The notes under the pieces are model-generated. The model did not search any database. It was given only the letters and a program-made list of their open reading frames with translations, and was not told where the DNA came from. DNA of 64,000 nucleotides, taken from NCBI GenBank assembly GCA_033675265.1, contig JAUJYZ010001134.1, positions 248,001 through 312,000 on the forward strand. Direction: 5' to 3'. Position 1 is the first letter of the stretch; every line of letters begins with the position of its first letter. Origin of the DNA: Actinostola sp. cb2023. Its lineage: Eukaryota > Cnidaria > Anthozoa > Actiniaria > Actinostolidae. Shown here one piece after another: positions 9,650 through 20,959 of the stretch. Position numbers and translations under genes: made by a program.

Positions 9650-12600
9650 GTCATTAAGTTCATTTTTCGGAACAGCCTGGAATTGATTCTGCAATATAAT
9701 TTATAAGAATTAAGTTAACAACTTGTACAAACAATATGAATATTAAGCTGGGAGTGGGAAGGTGTTGTTTTCCATTGAAATTGCTTTTTTATTAAAGTAT
9801 TACCTTTACAAATAATTCTGCAAATTTGATGACGTACACTCCACAATCGACGCCATTAGGCTGTTGAGGAACCTATATTTCATAATAATGTTTTGACACA
9901 TCAATGTTACATGAACATCACTGCTAAGAAAATATTTTGAACGTATTGTATTTTCTTACCAGTGGGTAGACAACACGAATTGAGTTGCAATCTAAATTTG
10001 TGCCATATTTTCCCTTCCATTCCTCCTTGAGAAACGAAATGAAAATTAATCTGTAACATATAGAGTCACATATTGATTTCCTGATCAGCGAAAATTATAT
10101 ACATGTAATAATGGAGTAGGAAAAGTTAATTTATGACATAGATTATTACTACTGATGCAAACACATTGTATATATACAACAGAGTCGTTTCCATATGAGC
10201 GGGAAAGTTACCGCACTGTCACCACACTGCACCTTGCCGTATTGATAGAGTTTGATTACATGAGATGCATCTGCACGCTTTTTCATTGATTGAAGCCATT
10301 TGAGTGTCACGGTACCGTGTAGATTTCCCACTACAAAAACCATTATAATAAGTATTATTGTTTAGAAGGGTATAGCTACAATTTGTACATGTATTATTAG
10401 AACAATATAACATATCCCTTGACATATTTTACTGTATTTTCTCTGAACCTGTTGACCTTGAAATGATACTGATTCAAAGAGTCCATCACTATTATTGCTG
10501 GCCTATTGAGAACATTATTAGTACTTATAAACTAAATTGTATGTAAACTACTGGTACTAAAATAAAGTCTATGTCTATGTAAGTACATGTATACTTGTAC
10601 TTGTGTCTTAATTAAAGCAAGATCCTGGTAGCAGGATTCACTCGTGCCCTGGTGAGATTGTATTGTGCTGTACTTTAGTGGCATTCATTACTAAACTTGG
10701 GGCTGCGAAGGAGACCAGGATGCATGGCAAGGAGACTTTTGTTCTTTGATATTATTAATAGTTTGAATAAGAGAGTCAATATATCACTCAATGAGTCAGA
10801 AAATAATGACAAATTATTGATTGTCGAGATAAAATACTTCAAGCTCTTACTTTTTAAATTCTGTTGAGTAACGCAACTTATACAATAATATGAAAAGCAA
10901 AGCAAAAAGCCAGAAAATACAATTTTGGAGAAATAGTTTACTAGAATGTGACAGTCATTCTACATTAATATCTACATCAAATATTTTAATTTTCTTTGGT
11001 AATACATAGAAAATTATTAAAACATAAAACATTAAAACATATTATTGTCACTTTCATTAATAGCATGTAATGTAACAGGAGTTGAAGAAATGGGATACCT
11101 GTGTAAATTTCGAAGGCCATGGTCGAAGTTTGTATGAGTTTGATTTTCGCTTCTAGAAAGCTTCCATTTTCTGCCTTGTTCTTCAAATACTTACTACAAA
11201 TAGAGATTGATAGTTATTTCAGGGTTTGAGGCGTATTTGGTGGGTTTCGGTCGGTTGGATTTCGAGTTGTTTTCGCCTGAACTCAAAGATGTAGCACGAC
11301 AACAACACACATAACTTGTTTGAAAATAATAGAAAACAATTAATAATGAAAATGACAATCAATACACAAATGCAATAATGCAAGTTCAAGTCCAATTCCT
11401 GTTCAAGTTAGATATAAATAGCATACTGTATATAATAATATTAATAATAACAATATATAACTGATAAAGGCGGATCAAGGCTTCCACTGATGTTACGTGT
11501 TTCTGTTTCAGATCGCGAATATCTGCATGTTGACATCGAGCAAAAAGTCGCTATGTAGACCTCGTGGCATTGATGGATCTTCGTTTTTCGCTGCTGGGAG
11601 ATCTTCTCATCTTTGACTACACACCGAACACTCTGACGAGTAAAGAGTGAAATATTTCCCTCGAAAAATTGCACATGAAGTGCCTTCCCAGTCCAAAATA
11701 GCCGTCTTCTTCGACTTCGCAATACACGATGTTCTAATTACAAGAGTTGCTGGGTACCGGAAGTATTGCGCAACTTTTCAATTTTCTGACATTGTAACAA
11801 AATAAAAAATTCGGGCTGCGTTTTTCTACTCGGGCATGAGCAATAAGGCTTTCCCAGAATTTTGAATAAAGTACATTAAGTATATCTAACAAGTATAACA
11901 ATTATTCGCCGAAGGCGAAGTGATTATGAATATTGAAGGTGAATAATGGTTTTAGTATAATTTTAGACTTGAATATGAAAGAAAAGACGAAATTCAGGAT
12001 AAAAAAAACCGTTTTATTGGTACTTTCGCGTTGGTGATTTTACTTCCGCTCTCGAGCAGTGATTATCGTCTCACACTCACTGGTCACTCGACCAATCACA
12101 GCGCGCGAAACTCTATATTCACTGTCTAACATTATACTAACAAACAATAAACCGATGGAGATAAATAAATGGCCAGAAATGCAATATAATAAGTAAAAGT
12201 AATAAAACTAGGATAAAATAAATGAAAGGAGGGAAGAGAATATACAAGTAAAGGAGATAATGTGTAAATAAATTATAAATTATAAAAAGTGATGAATAAA
12301 TAAAGGAAGGTATAACAAAATAGGGTGCAAGGGGAGTGGAGGATGGCAAAGTACGGAGGGGAGGGGGTTGTCAACGTCGCAAAAGCATGACCATGGAGAA
12401 TGGATAGAACGTATAGAGAGAAGGAATAAATAACAAGCAAATAAAAAATAAATAACAGACAAAACCTAACACAATTGATGATGCTAGCAACGTTGCATAA
12501 CACGTGCAAAAGGACAAACAATGGCTCTTGATGGAGCACTTTACGCACCCATGTATCGAGAAACAAGATTTAGCTGCAGACGTTCTATTTCTATTTTCCT

Positions 12601-12789
12601 GTTGTTTCCTACCCATAACTTATCACGTAAACTAAATACTGATTTCACTATGCAAATTAGAGTAGAATACAACCCGACGCGTCAGCAGACGTGTCTGACA
12701 AAAACCGTGAGAAAGCTCCCTTTAAACGTCTGGAAATGGACAAGTTTGACGGCGCGGTTCATTCAAGTGGAAAGAGAGTGCAGTCGGTT
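9650..12789. other. Long non-coding interval
   Basis: AT-rich with scattered TA and ATT runs. Minus-strand stretches at 10149-10425 and 11441-11770 show some open-frame content but no domain, clear splice pairs or start that I would defend. Confidence 0.45.
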
Positions 12790-13706
12790 TTAGTTTGCCA
12801 GTGAATAGTGAACCTTGATAGTAAAATGCGGACCTTTGGAGCCTATGGGGGGAAGGGGATGGGTACGAACGCACCCAGTGCACGGGCCTGAAATTTCATC
12901 TCTCACATTTTGTTGTGTGGTCGTGGTGGCACTCAAAGAATAGACAGTGCAATGGTCTTGGGAATTATCTTCTCGGCCAACGTGAATTTTAAAGTCCGTC
13001 TTGAGGTACCGTTTTGATTCCTTGAGGTACTGCTGGGCATTCTGTCCCCACTGTCCTTCGGCTCCATTGTCTGTCAACGTCTTTATTACATCCGTCAGGT
13101 TGTCAAAAGCTTATGTTCCTTCAGAGGTGATGTTATCGAGGCCATGCAATGACTTCTGCATTGATGCAGAGCATCACTTGAAGCATTCTGTTCAATGATC
13201 GATCGTTCGCCTGCTGGTACAAAATTATGTTATTTACAGTACGTTATGTACTGTTCAATAATGCGCGACGGAATCATTGTTATTATCACAAATGGAATGA
13301 TGATGCGCTCGCCAGAATCGAGCTTCAAGGTCTTCGTTCCGAAGGCGACATCCTGTAGCATATCTGGTCGTGAGATGAAATCAATGAAATCGTCCACCTT
13401 CACAACATATATTCTGGTTCGGTGGATAGGCTGGTCTTCGACAGGTTGTCCACGTCCCCTTTCTGTACCATGCTGTCGAGCTTGATCGATACGCCACCTC
13501 GATAATCCTGGCACTATTCCTTGTAGCTCAACGCGACTAAAATCACTGGTAAATAAATATAAGATCTGTCTTTTAGTTTCCCATGAATTTACTTGATTAT
13601 GTGCCTTCACTAATTCATCGATGAGTCTTGTATTCGGGTCAAAGTTCTTGCGTCTTGATGGCTCATCATCATCAAATAGTGATCCCATCCTGATGGCATT
13701 CCACAT
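12790..13706 (-). pseudogene. Decayed copy of an uncharacterised conserved invertebrate protein
   Basis: One continuous minus-strand coding relic. The first part (13706-13233) is intact for 158 codons and includes PGLSRWRIDQARQHG, RTRIYVVKVDDFIDFI and DVAFGTKTLKLDSGE. The match continues past a TAA at 13230-13232 (HNFVPAGERS), a shift (SLNRMLQV), another shift (CSASMQKSLHGLDNIT), a second TAA at 13111-13113, and then AFDNLTDVIKTLTDN and YLKESKRYLKTDFK. I recall this block order from cnidarian and other invertebrate predicted proteins of unknown function. Two stops and two frameshifts with no intron borders indicate a pseudogene, possibly transposon-borne or retrocopied. Confidence 0.6.
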
Positions 13707-13861
13707 TTCGTTTTCTTGTCACGGAGTGACGACTAGAAGTGCAGCCTTTACATAGCACATCCTGGAACCTCGATGCGCTTTACAATAAGAAAAAGAACTA
13801 GAAATTAATCCACCATATCTCTTATTGTCTTTTAGTTTTATATGCGTATTATTTATATATA

Positions 13862-14426
13862 TTATTTATCTTCGTGTTGTTTCACCCTAACCCTTGGGAA
13901 TCCCCTTGACCTTTCTGGACCATAATTTGCCAGAGCATCATTTAGGTTGTCTAGTGTTCCAATTCGGTGGGCAAATAGTCCAAGACAACCCAAAAGTTGC
14001 CCACAGTTCCTCATCTCACATTGTAGTGAGCAGATATTATGTGGTGTAATTCTGCCTTCAACAAGAATGTCAGATCGTCTCTTAATAGCCCGACAGGCCT
14101 AATAAATAAATACAAAACTATGAAAATAAATAATTTTATCTTAAGAACTCATTGAGCTTATGCCATTAACTATTGAACCAGCTTTAGAACAATGTATTGA
14201 AAATTCATATTGGCTTAACTGTACAATTATATTGATATACACAGGACAACATTTCTCAATTGAACAGATATGTGTCACACATCATCTTCAGTGTAGCTAA
14301 TGAGAAGTAGTTACAGGTATACAAGTATGTGACACATTGAAAGTCATATTGCATATACCTCCCGATATTGGATTTTGACCTTAGACAATCTACACAAGCT
14401 TCGTCGACATCTGCCCCATGTAATGC
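13862..14426 (-). CDS. Last two exons of an unrecognised gene
   Basis: Exon 14426-14359 has acceptor GAGACAG and donor GAG|GTATAT. Exon 14098-13862 has acceptor TTATTAG and ends at a TAA. In compatible phase the terminal exon reads ACRAIKRRSDILVEGR, HNICSLQCEMRNC, LGLFAHRIGTLDNLNDAL and ends VRVKQHEDK. Seventy-eight codons without a stop in AT-rich DNA, with agreeing splice phases, favour coding. I do not recognise a family. Upstream sequence is occupied by MITEs, so the 5' part is lost or far away. Confidence 0.4.
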
Positions 14427-14524
14427 CTGTCTCAAACAAATACAAATTACATGTCTAAGTACAATATTGAACAAAGCTATGTTCCTATGAATATTACATG
14501 TACATGTATGTATTATATATTATA

Positions 14525-14798
14525 CAGTCATTGACGTTCTCCAGCTAAAAAGAGATTAACACTACAATAAATGTCACGCGTCTCATTCTATATTCGTTTT
14601 GCACGCGTGCAATTTTAATTTCAAAAGCAAACATCACTCAGTTTGAGAACCAGAATGTTAACAATGCCAGGATTCACAGGCAGAGGTGATTTATGCTTTT
14701 GAAATTAAAATTCCACGCGCACAAAACGAATATATTATGAGACACGTGACATTTATTGTAGTGTTAATCTCTTTTTAGCTGGACAACGTTAATGACTG
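14525..14798. mobile_element. TA-flanked MITE (Tc1/mariner-type)
   Basis: The element is 274 bp, with ends CAGTCATTGACGTT and inverse AACGTTAATGACTG, TIRs of about 110 bp and TA at both flanks. The arms diverge by a few substitutions. The core of about 50 bp is non-coding. Confidence 0.8.
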
Positions 14799-14802
14799 TA
14801 TA

Positions 14803-15480
14803 CAGCTAATTCAGAAAACGTTGTCGGCGATCGACTTCAAGCCTACGCGACTAGACCGAAAGGGAGTATGGGTAGATATGATAATCGGCTTGCATGCTTT
14901 TCGTATTTGGTGACAATGGCAGGTGAATCTGTAAATGTATGCCTACGTGTTTTAAAACAAGGAAACAGAAGCAGATGGTGAACAAAATGGCAAGGAAGTT
15001 GAGGATTCTGTTGTGTTTTTAAATAAAATTTTAGTTGAAGTTCGCGCGCTGCACGCTGGAATGTCATCATCTAATTTACATAAACTCATGTTGAATATTA
15101 AATAACTCGAACGTTTACAATAACTTCAGAATATTGGTCTTTTCCAGTGAAATACTCCATAATTTTCGACTTTTTATAATATAAAATAAATAGAAGATGG
15201 CTTTCTATAGATGCACTTCGGAGCTCTTAAAATGCAGCTGACTGAATGCACTCGCTATCGCTTGTGCATCCACTTGCTAGTATTTCAAGAGCTCAGGCGT
15301 GCATCATTTTTGTATAGAACATAGAAAGCCATCTTCTATTTGTGAAATGATTCATATTCCGTGAGAGACGTTCCTTTTTGATAGTGTATTTATAGAAGCA
15401 TTGATATTTACCCATACTCCTTTTCGGTCTAGTCGCGTAGGCTTGAAGTCGATCACCGACAACGTTTTCTGGATTAGCTG
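14803..15480. mobile_element. TA/TATA-flanked MITE with internal hairpin
   Basis: The TIR of about 75 bp begins CAGCTAATTCAGAAAACGTT; its inverse ends at 15480. TATA precedes 14803 and follows 15480. Inside, 15186-15342 is another palindrome of about 155 bp (GAAGATGGCTTTCTATAGATG and its inverse). The element abuts the preceding MITE, sharing a TATA. The short minus-strand open frame at 14843-15070 is made of MITE sequence and is not a gene. Confidence 0.75.
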
Positions 15481-15723
15481 TATACCGGTACTCACTCTGT
15501 TGGCATCACAGAATGCACAGAATTCCGTGTTGTACCCTTTGCCACCAATAATAAATATGTCAACGTTTTTATTTGTTAGCAGTAGTAGAAGGGAATTGTA
15601 TACTAGGGTAACTAAAATAATGACAATTGAATTGAATATTTTTTATTATCATTGAGATTAATATGTCATTCAACATTCCATCAAAAATAGACAGCTCTAA
15701 CAAGTGCACTCACATGTATGAAC

Positions 15724-16646
15724 CTGTAAATTTAACATTATATTTTTTCCCATCAACTTGAATGCCTTCCCTCTTTATGGCTTCCTTCCTTCTATGTTTG
15801 TATCAATTGTACCAAATTCTCTCTGAAACATAAATGTATATACACTGTATATAATAATAAGTAATATTAGATAAAATTAATGTTCCTCTCAAGCAATCAA
15901 TAATACTGATTTGGAATACCGGTTATAAGCCCACCTGTCTGCTAACAGAAGTGTCCTCCGGGTTATAACCCCCCCCCCCCCCCCCCCCCCCCCCCTTTGC
16001 TTGCAATGTACAATAAAGGAGGACCCAATCTGGGACTTTCGTCGACTTTAAAAGGCGATTATACGACTCTGGGTGTATTCGATCTGCTAATCTCTTTTTT
16101 GAATTCTCTGCTTCCATGACCAGATCGACAATTTCTGAAAAAGTGTCTTGGACAAATTATTTTATTTTCGTCACAGTTAAACAAAAAATAGTTGTCTAAA
16201 ACACATCCAAGAGATGCATGATGTTGTTCTAATACGTCACGCAGATCTTTGACCACCTTGTTACAAATCAACACATTTGTTCTTTTTCTTGAGGTAGTGC
16301 CAAGGGGACTATTTTGCGTCTCTTCTATACCCATACCTGCATTATCTGGACTTGGATTGGATTGACTTGAATTTGTTATCTCGTGCGCCAAAAGGTTGGA
16401 TTGCAGTTCCTTTATATTACTTTCAAGCATCTCAATTTGTCTATTTCTTTGGTGGATCTCAGCTTAAAGTCGAGATATTTCGGTGTTATTACTATTCCCG
16501 CCAAAATCCACCGCGCTATTTACGTTGTCGTCCACGAGTGCAATGCTGTTCATGGCATCGATCACTTTCTTGAAAATTGATGAGTCAAAGATCATTTGGG
16601 CAGACAAGTCTCTTTTTTTTTTACATTTTTGTCGCCCTTGAGTCAT
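15724..16646 (-). pseudogene. Decayed gene of an uncharacterised cnidarian-type coiled-coil protein
   Basis: Minus-strand pieces run in order: SAQMIFDSSIFKKVIDAMNS; a coiled coil (AEIHQRNRQIEMLESNIKEL) entered through a TAA at 16464-16466; a Ser/Asn-rich linker; VLEQHHASLGCVLDN; then, after a frameshift, FSEIVDLVMEAENSKKRL and STKVPDWVLLYCTLQAK. The last stops at a run of about 27 C at 15969-15995. A further exon at 15822-15724 (REFGTIDTNIEGR, shift, then IQVDGKKYNVKFTG) belongs to the same family. I recall such proteins as frequent in anthozoan gene sets, without known function. One stop, two shifts and the homopolymer make this copy non-functional. Confidence 0.5.
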
Positions 16647-16649
16647 TCG

Positions 16650-17640
16650 ATGAGTACAGTCAAGCTTATATGTACGTTAAATTCCATCAGGCGTTCCTAG
16701 TATGTAGAAACCACAGGAAGCCCACTAATCAACATCATTCTCACATTGTGCGTTCTAGCAAACTAGCTAATTTTTTTTTAGCTTCAGTTTCATAGGCTGG
16801 CGAGTACTAAGAAACTCTACATATGTACATACGGTATGTGTACACTATCGTGTACACCAACATGTGACCAGATGTTCAATATGGAATTCGAGACCTCAGC
16901 TACCCCCAACATTTTGATTCTTTTAAACAAAGGATCCGAACTCTTAATGAATACGTTGACAGAATTCTTCCAGGGAAATGGTTTGTGATTGGTCGCAGTT
17001 AAAATATTTTGTATAGCGGGAAGCGGTGTATTTTGCAACCTTGTTTGCAAGCCTCTTTGTTGACTAAGCAGCTCGTCTTCGTTGACTCAAGTTCGTCTTG
17101 GTAACTAATCAGCTCTTACTAATCAGCCCTCATGATTGACAGGTTTTTAGTTTTCGGAATTTTGCCAAGGTTTCAGATGCTGGCAATTTTAATTAGCGGT
17201 ACCTTTGAAGTTTTGTCGTGTTCGAACCAATTATGTCAAACGTAAATAAACGGGTCGCACCATGAAATCGGTTTTGTCGAGACATTTTTTGTCAAAAGAG
17301 TGGAATGTTGTCTCAATGCGACCCGGCCCTTACTAAGTAAAATGAAGTTAAAATTTGTGTTATATAATAGTTTGACTCTACGCCACATTTTCTTTAAAAT
17401 CACCAAGCAAAAATTTATGACTACACTTCACTTCGTTGAACCAATTACCAGTTGACATTATAAACTCATAAATGCTATAGACGCCTCTTTTAATTGATAA
17501 CACTCTTACTGAAAAATACACGCACATGTTCTAAATTGCGCCTACTCCTCTAGCCTTTATTATTACGTAATTATTTATAATCTCTCGCTCACTCCATAGA
17601 CCCTTTGTACTAACATTTGATTTCACTTCCGGTCGCACGA
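16650..17640. other. Non-coding interval
   Basis: No gene is seen. A short inverted pair (GGGTCGCA at 17251 and TGCGACCC near 17320) may be a small MITE. Confidence 0.4.
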
Positions 17641-17713
17641 AAACGAGGCAGGAGATGTATTATAAGGCAGGATTGGGAATAACATTTTACAATATATTGT
17701 TTAGAATTTCAAT

Positions 17714-17956
17714 ATGGCGTCTACACAAGGTAAACAGTGTGCCTTTTTCGGCTGTTCTAACAGGATGTATGATGCCACACGTAATCAAAATGGCTTTAGT
17801 TTTTTCGGTGTACCACAAGAGAAAGTCATCCGTGGTGTTTGGGCAAACCGCATGGGTAGAAAATAAGGAAAAAGTGGGTTTAAATAACGAAGGCCACGGA
17901 AGTTGGCAACGGCTGTGTTTGAAGAAAGGTGCAGTACCACTTAAAGGAGAACTGTA
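17714..17956 (+). pseudogene. THAP zinc-finger exon, degraded
   Basis: From an ATG at 17714 the frame encodes KQCAFFGCSNRM, then GFSFFGVPQEK, VIRGVWANRMGRK: the CX2-4C half and loop of a THAP DNA-binding finger. A TAA at 17864-17866 is followed by GKSGFK. The frame then shifts and the second Cys/His pair is lost before LKKGAVP, the usual THAP end. THAP domains commonly head DNA-transposon proteins, and a DDE transposase relic lies downstream on the same strand, so this is probably the 5' exon of that transposon. Confidence 0.65.
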
Positions 17957-18778
17957 GCCTAAATCTTTATTTCGATAAAAACAAAGAGAATGTTGTGTAC
18001 ATTCATTTTCTGAAATAATTTTCAATTGTTTTTATTTTTATGGAGAAGAAATTTGAGTTTTAATTGTATAAAGACATAGATTACCGCTGAAATGATCGCG
18101 GCTCACTTCAGTAATTATTCCCCATAATAAACGTCACCTATCCCAAGGGAAAGTGCAGTCAAAATATAGAGTAATTATAAGTGCATTGTATTTTCTTGTA
18201 CCCGAGAGAATGTTGTGAACGGATTTTAATATTCCCCATAAACGACGTCACAAACAAAAAGATCTCAGCCGACGGTAAAACGGCAAAATGGCGGATGCTA
18301 TTCCATATTGAACTTAAATTATGTTGATATCTAAGAAAGATTTACAAAAAATAATAATCAAGTAATGCTAGTACAATGACATAGCGGAAAAACGGCAAAG
18401 CTGCTGTTTTCATACAGACTGGCAATGTTACATCAAAAACCGCAATTGATACATTTGTGCTACCAATACTCAAAACGTATGGCAAAGTCTTATTAAGTTA
18501 CAGTAAAGTTTCTCGGAGATATTTACGAAAACGTTGATTTTTCTGCTGCATGATCAAAATGTCACCTCTCCCAAAGTACAAGGCCTTTTATCTCTGAGAT
18601 CCATTCACCGAATTTTGGTGGTATTTGACATTTTGTTATTTGAGCATTAAAGGTATTGTATACAAAATATTGAGCTTAACAACCTATAGGTGTCCTTGTT
18701 AGAACAGGCTATAAAACGTTTTTCCGCTCTGTTTAGAACAATATATATCTAACTTTCTTGCGAAAATAAATTTTGTCT

Positions 18779-19006
18779 TCAGTTCCCACTTAAACAAAGT
18801 AGACGAAGTAGTTTGCCGACAGCCACAGACAAATCGATGAGCGTACCATGCAAAGTGGCAAGAACCGAGGAAATCATTAGAAATATTAACGTAGATAAAC
18901 TCAGTGTTTTGGCAGCAAAAGCCGTTCAAAAAAAATGTATTCATCTTGTTGAAACAGTTCAGCATTTAAGCAAATTGTCTACACTTCGCCATGATAAAAT
19001 GCAATA
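18779..19006 (+). pseudogene. Linker exon between THAP and DDE parts
   Basis: An open stretch with a Ser/Arg-rich lead and then VARTEEIIRNINVDKLSVLA and KKCIHLVETVQHLSKL, a likely helical or coiled segment. It lies between the THAP and transposase parts on the same strand. The frame ends where a short inverted-repeat element begins. Membership of the same gene is inferred from position only. Confidence 0.35.
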
Positions 19007-19350
19007 ATGGCGGAATAATTTGCATAAACTGAGAAAATACGAATTTAATATCATTTTTTGAAAGACCATGCATAGTCTAGTAATACATCAAAAGCCCATC
19101 AATTTCAATGAAACCCTCGTAAAGTTATATCCATTTGAATTCCAGCAATTGCATGGAAACGAGGCTAGTCAGTCCAAAACTCAAATACAGATCTTTGTGA
19201 TTTCAATTCGCTATAACTTTTTACATTTGTGTAGAATCGCTCTCAAATCTTGTAGGTTTCTTTTTGTTATTATACTCTTTGAAACGATGGCTGTATCATA
19301 TCACTAACTACACAATAAATTAGATTTACTGATTCCGCCATTATTGCATT
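18999..19350. repeat. Element bounded by an 18-bp inverted pair
   Basis: ATGCAATAATGGCGGAAT near 18999 and its inverse near 19332 bound about 350 non-coding bases. It probably inserted within the THAP/DDE transposon. No target duplication is obvious. Confidence 0.4.
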
Positions 19351-19439
19351 CGCTCTATTACACAGGATTTCCCAACTATTATGTATTTGTGGCTGCGTTT
19401 TATTTTTTTTAACCCTGGTAGAATGGAGAAAACGTCAAA

Positions 19440-20655
19440 CTTTTAAAACACCTCAGAAACTGGACGTAGTCGCAAACGTTGTATTAATGAGGAGCTACAG
19501 TACTTTGATGAGGCTACGTAGAGGATTTTTGACTGAACACTTAGGATGGTTGTTTGGATGTGATAAAAGCACAGTCAGCAGATTTTTTAACAGCTGGATA
19601 ATGTTTATTTGCGACTGTCACCATTACCAATATGGCCCACAAGGGAACAGATTGATGTCAACATGCCACTGAGATTTAAAGAAAGTTTCCCCAAGACCAG
19701 AGTTATAATTGATTGCACAGAATTATTCTGTGAAGCTCCCTCCTCACTTGAGCTTAAAGTGCCTATCACCCCTGTGAGATTGTTTTAAAAATCTATTCAA
19801 CATAAGCTGAATAGTTGGTGGGTTCAGTATTTTGTGATTTGAACCTTGCGTTTATGAGTTATAGAGGTTTGAAATCTCAATATGCAAATTTGATGACGTC
19901 AACCCAGGAATTTGCCATAACTTATATAGACTTTTTCAAGAAGAGCTTGGATTTTTTGAAATGGGGAAAAAGTTATAAAATCATTTATAAAGACTGTAAA
20001 ATATTCTGTAAGTTTTCAAATGTCAATAATCAGCACAATTTTGTATAATAAATGAAGTCTTAGTAGACGTCATCAAATTTGCATATTGAAATTTCAAACC
20101 TCTATAACTCATAAACGCAAGGTTCAAATCACAAAATACTGAACCCACCAACTATTCAGCTTATGTTGAATAGATTTTTAAAACAATCTCACAGGGGTGA
20201 TAGGCACTTTAAGTGCAATATGTATTCTGACTACAAGAGTAGAGAGACTTACAAGAGTTTAGTGGGAATTACTCCTTATTGTGTCACAACTATATTATGG
20301 TAGTTTATCAGACCGAGAAATTGTGGAGAGGAGTGGGTTGTTAGACAATGGAGTGTTTGATAATGGAGATGAAATAATGGCGGATAAAGGATTTAACATT
20401 AGAGATCTCACAATATGGGAGTTAAATTTAACCTACCTACCAATATTTATGGGATCCAGAGATCAATTTGAAGCTTCTGAAACTGTTGATAACCAAAAGA
20501 TTGCAACAAACATAATACATGTGGAACGTTTCATTAGTAAGATAAAGACATTTAAGATTCTGGATGGCACAATTCCTTTATCATTACATGGATCAATTAA
20601 ACAGACTGTTTGTGTGCTGCTGACAATGTTTCGCAATTCCATTATTTCTGCATAA
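19440..20655 (+). pseudogene. DDE transposase (DDE_Tnp_4 type), split by a MITE
   Basis: The helix-turn-helix part reads LTEHLGWLFGCDKSTVSRFF. After a shift comes the catalytic core: VIIDCTELF (first Asp), then past the inserted MITE YSDYKSRETYKSLVGITP, DREIVERSG, DEIMADKGFNIRDL (second Asp) and NIIHVERFISKIKTF (Glu), ending SIISA. These blocks match the DDE superfamily endonuclease found with THAP domains in many invertebrate transposons. At least three frameshifts plus the 451-bp insertion inactivate it. Removing the MITE and one TTAA copy rejoins the frame across its insertion point. Confidence 0.75.
19758..20208. mobile_element. TTAA-flanked MITE inside the transposase
   Basis: A 451-bp element with ends AGTGCCTATCACCCC and exact inverse, TIRs of well over 100 bp, and TTAA at 19754-19757 and 20209-20212. 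The outer sequence rejoins in frame when one TTAA is kept. A diverged copy occurs at 47874. Confidence 0.9.
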
Positions 20656-20959
20656 TTATTCACAAATCATTGATATACAAAAAAAAGAATTGGGAACCTT
20701 TAAAGGTTAAGTGAAATTGCAATAAGTCAATGCAAGTTTTTATTTCACTTCACACGCCACTTTCAGCGCGTCTAACGCCTTATCTCTCCACATACCACGC
20801 GCTATTATCACTATATACATTCCAATCCATGTATCTGAATACCTTAGTTTACAAACGCGCTTACAGCATTTATGTCAGTTTTATTCCTCCATGTTCAATT
20901 CATATCAATTTTATTCACTTCTATTACACTGTTATAATGTATATAGCATAGCGGGTACA

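Noticed and set aside
14843..15070. 75-residue minus-strand frame as an upstream exon of the 14-kb gene
   Set aside because: It lies wholly within a TA-flanked MITE and overlaps its terminal repeat.
5071..17866. TAA reassigned to a sense codon
   Set aside because: No animal nuclear precedent that I know of. Most affected loci are otherwise frameshifted relics, and TAA also ends apparently intact frames such as that of the BEN exon. Kept only as a checkable observation.
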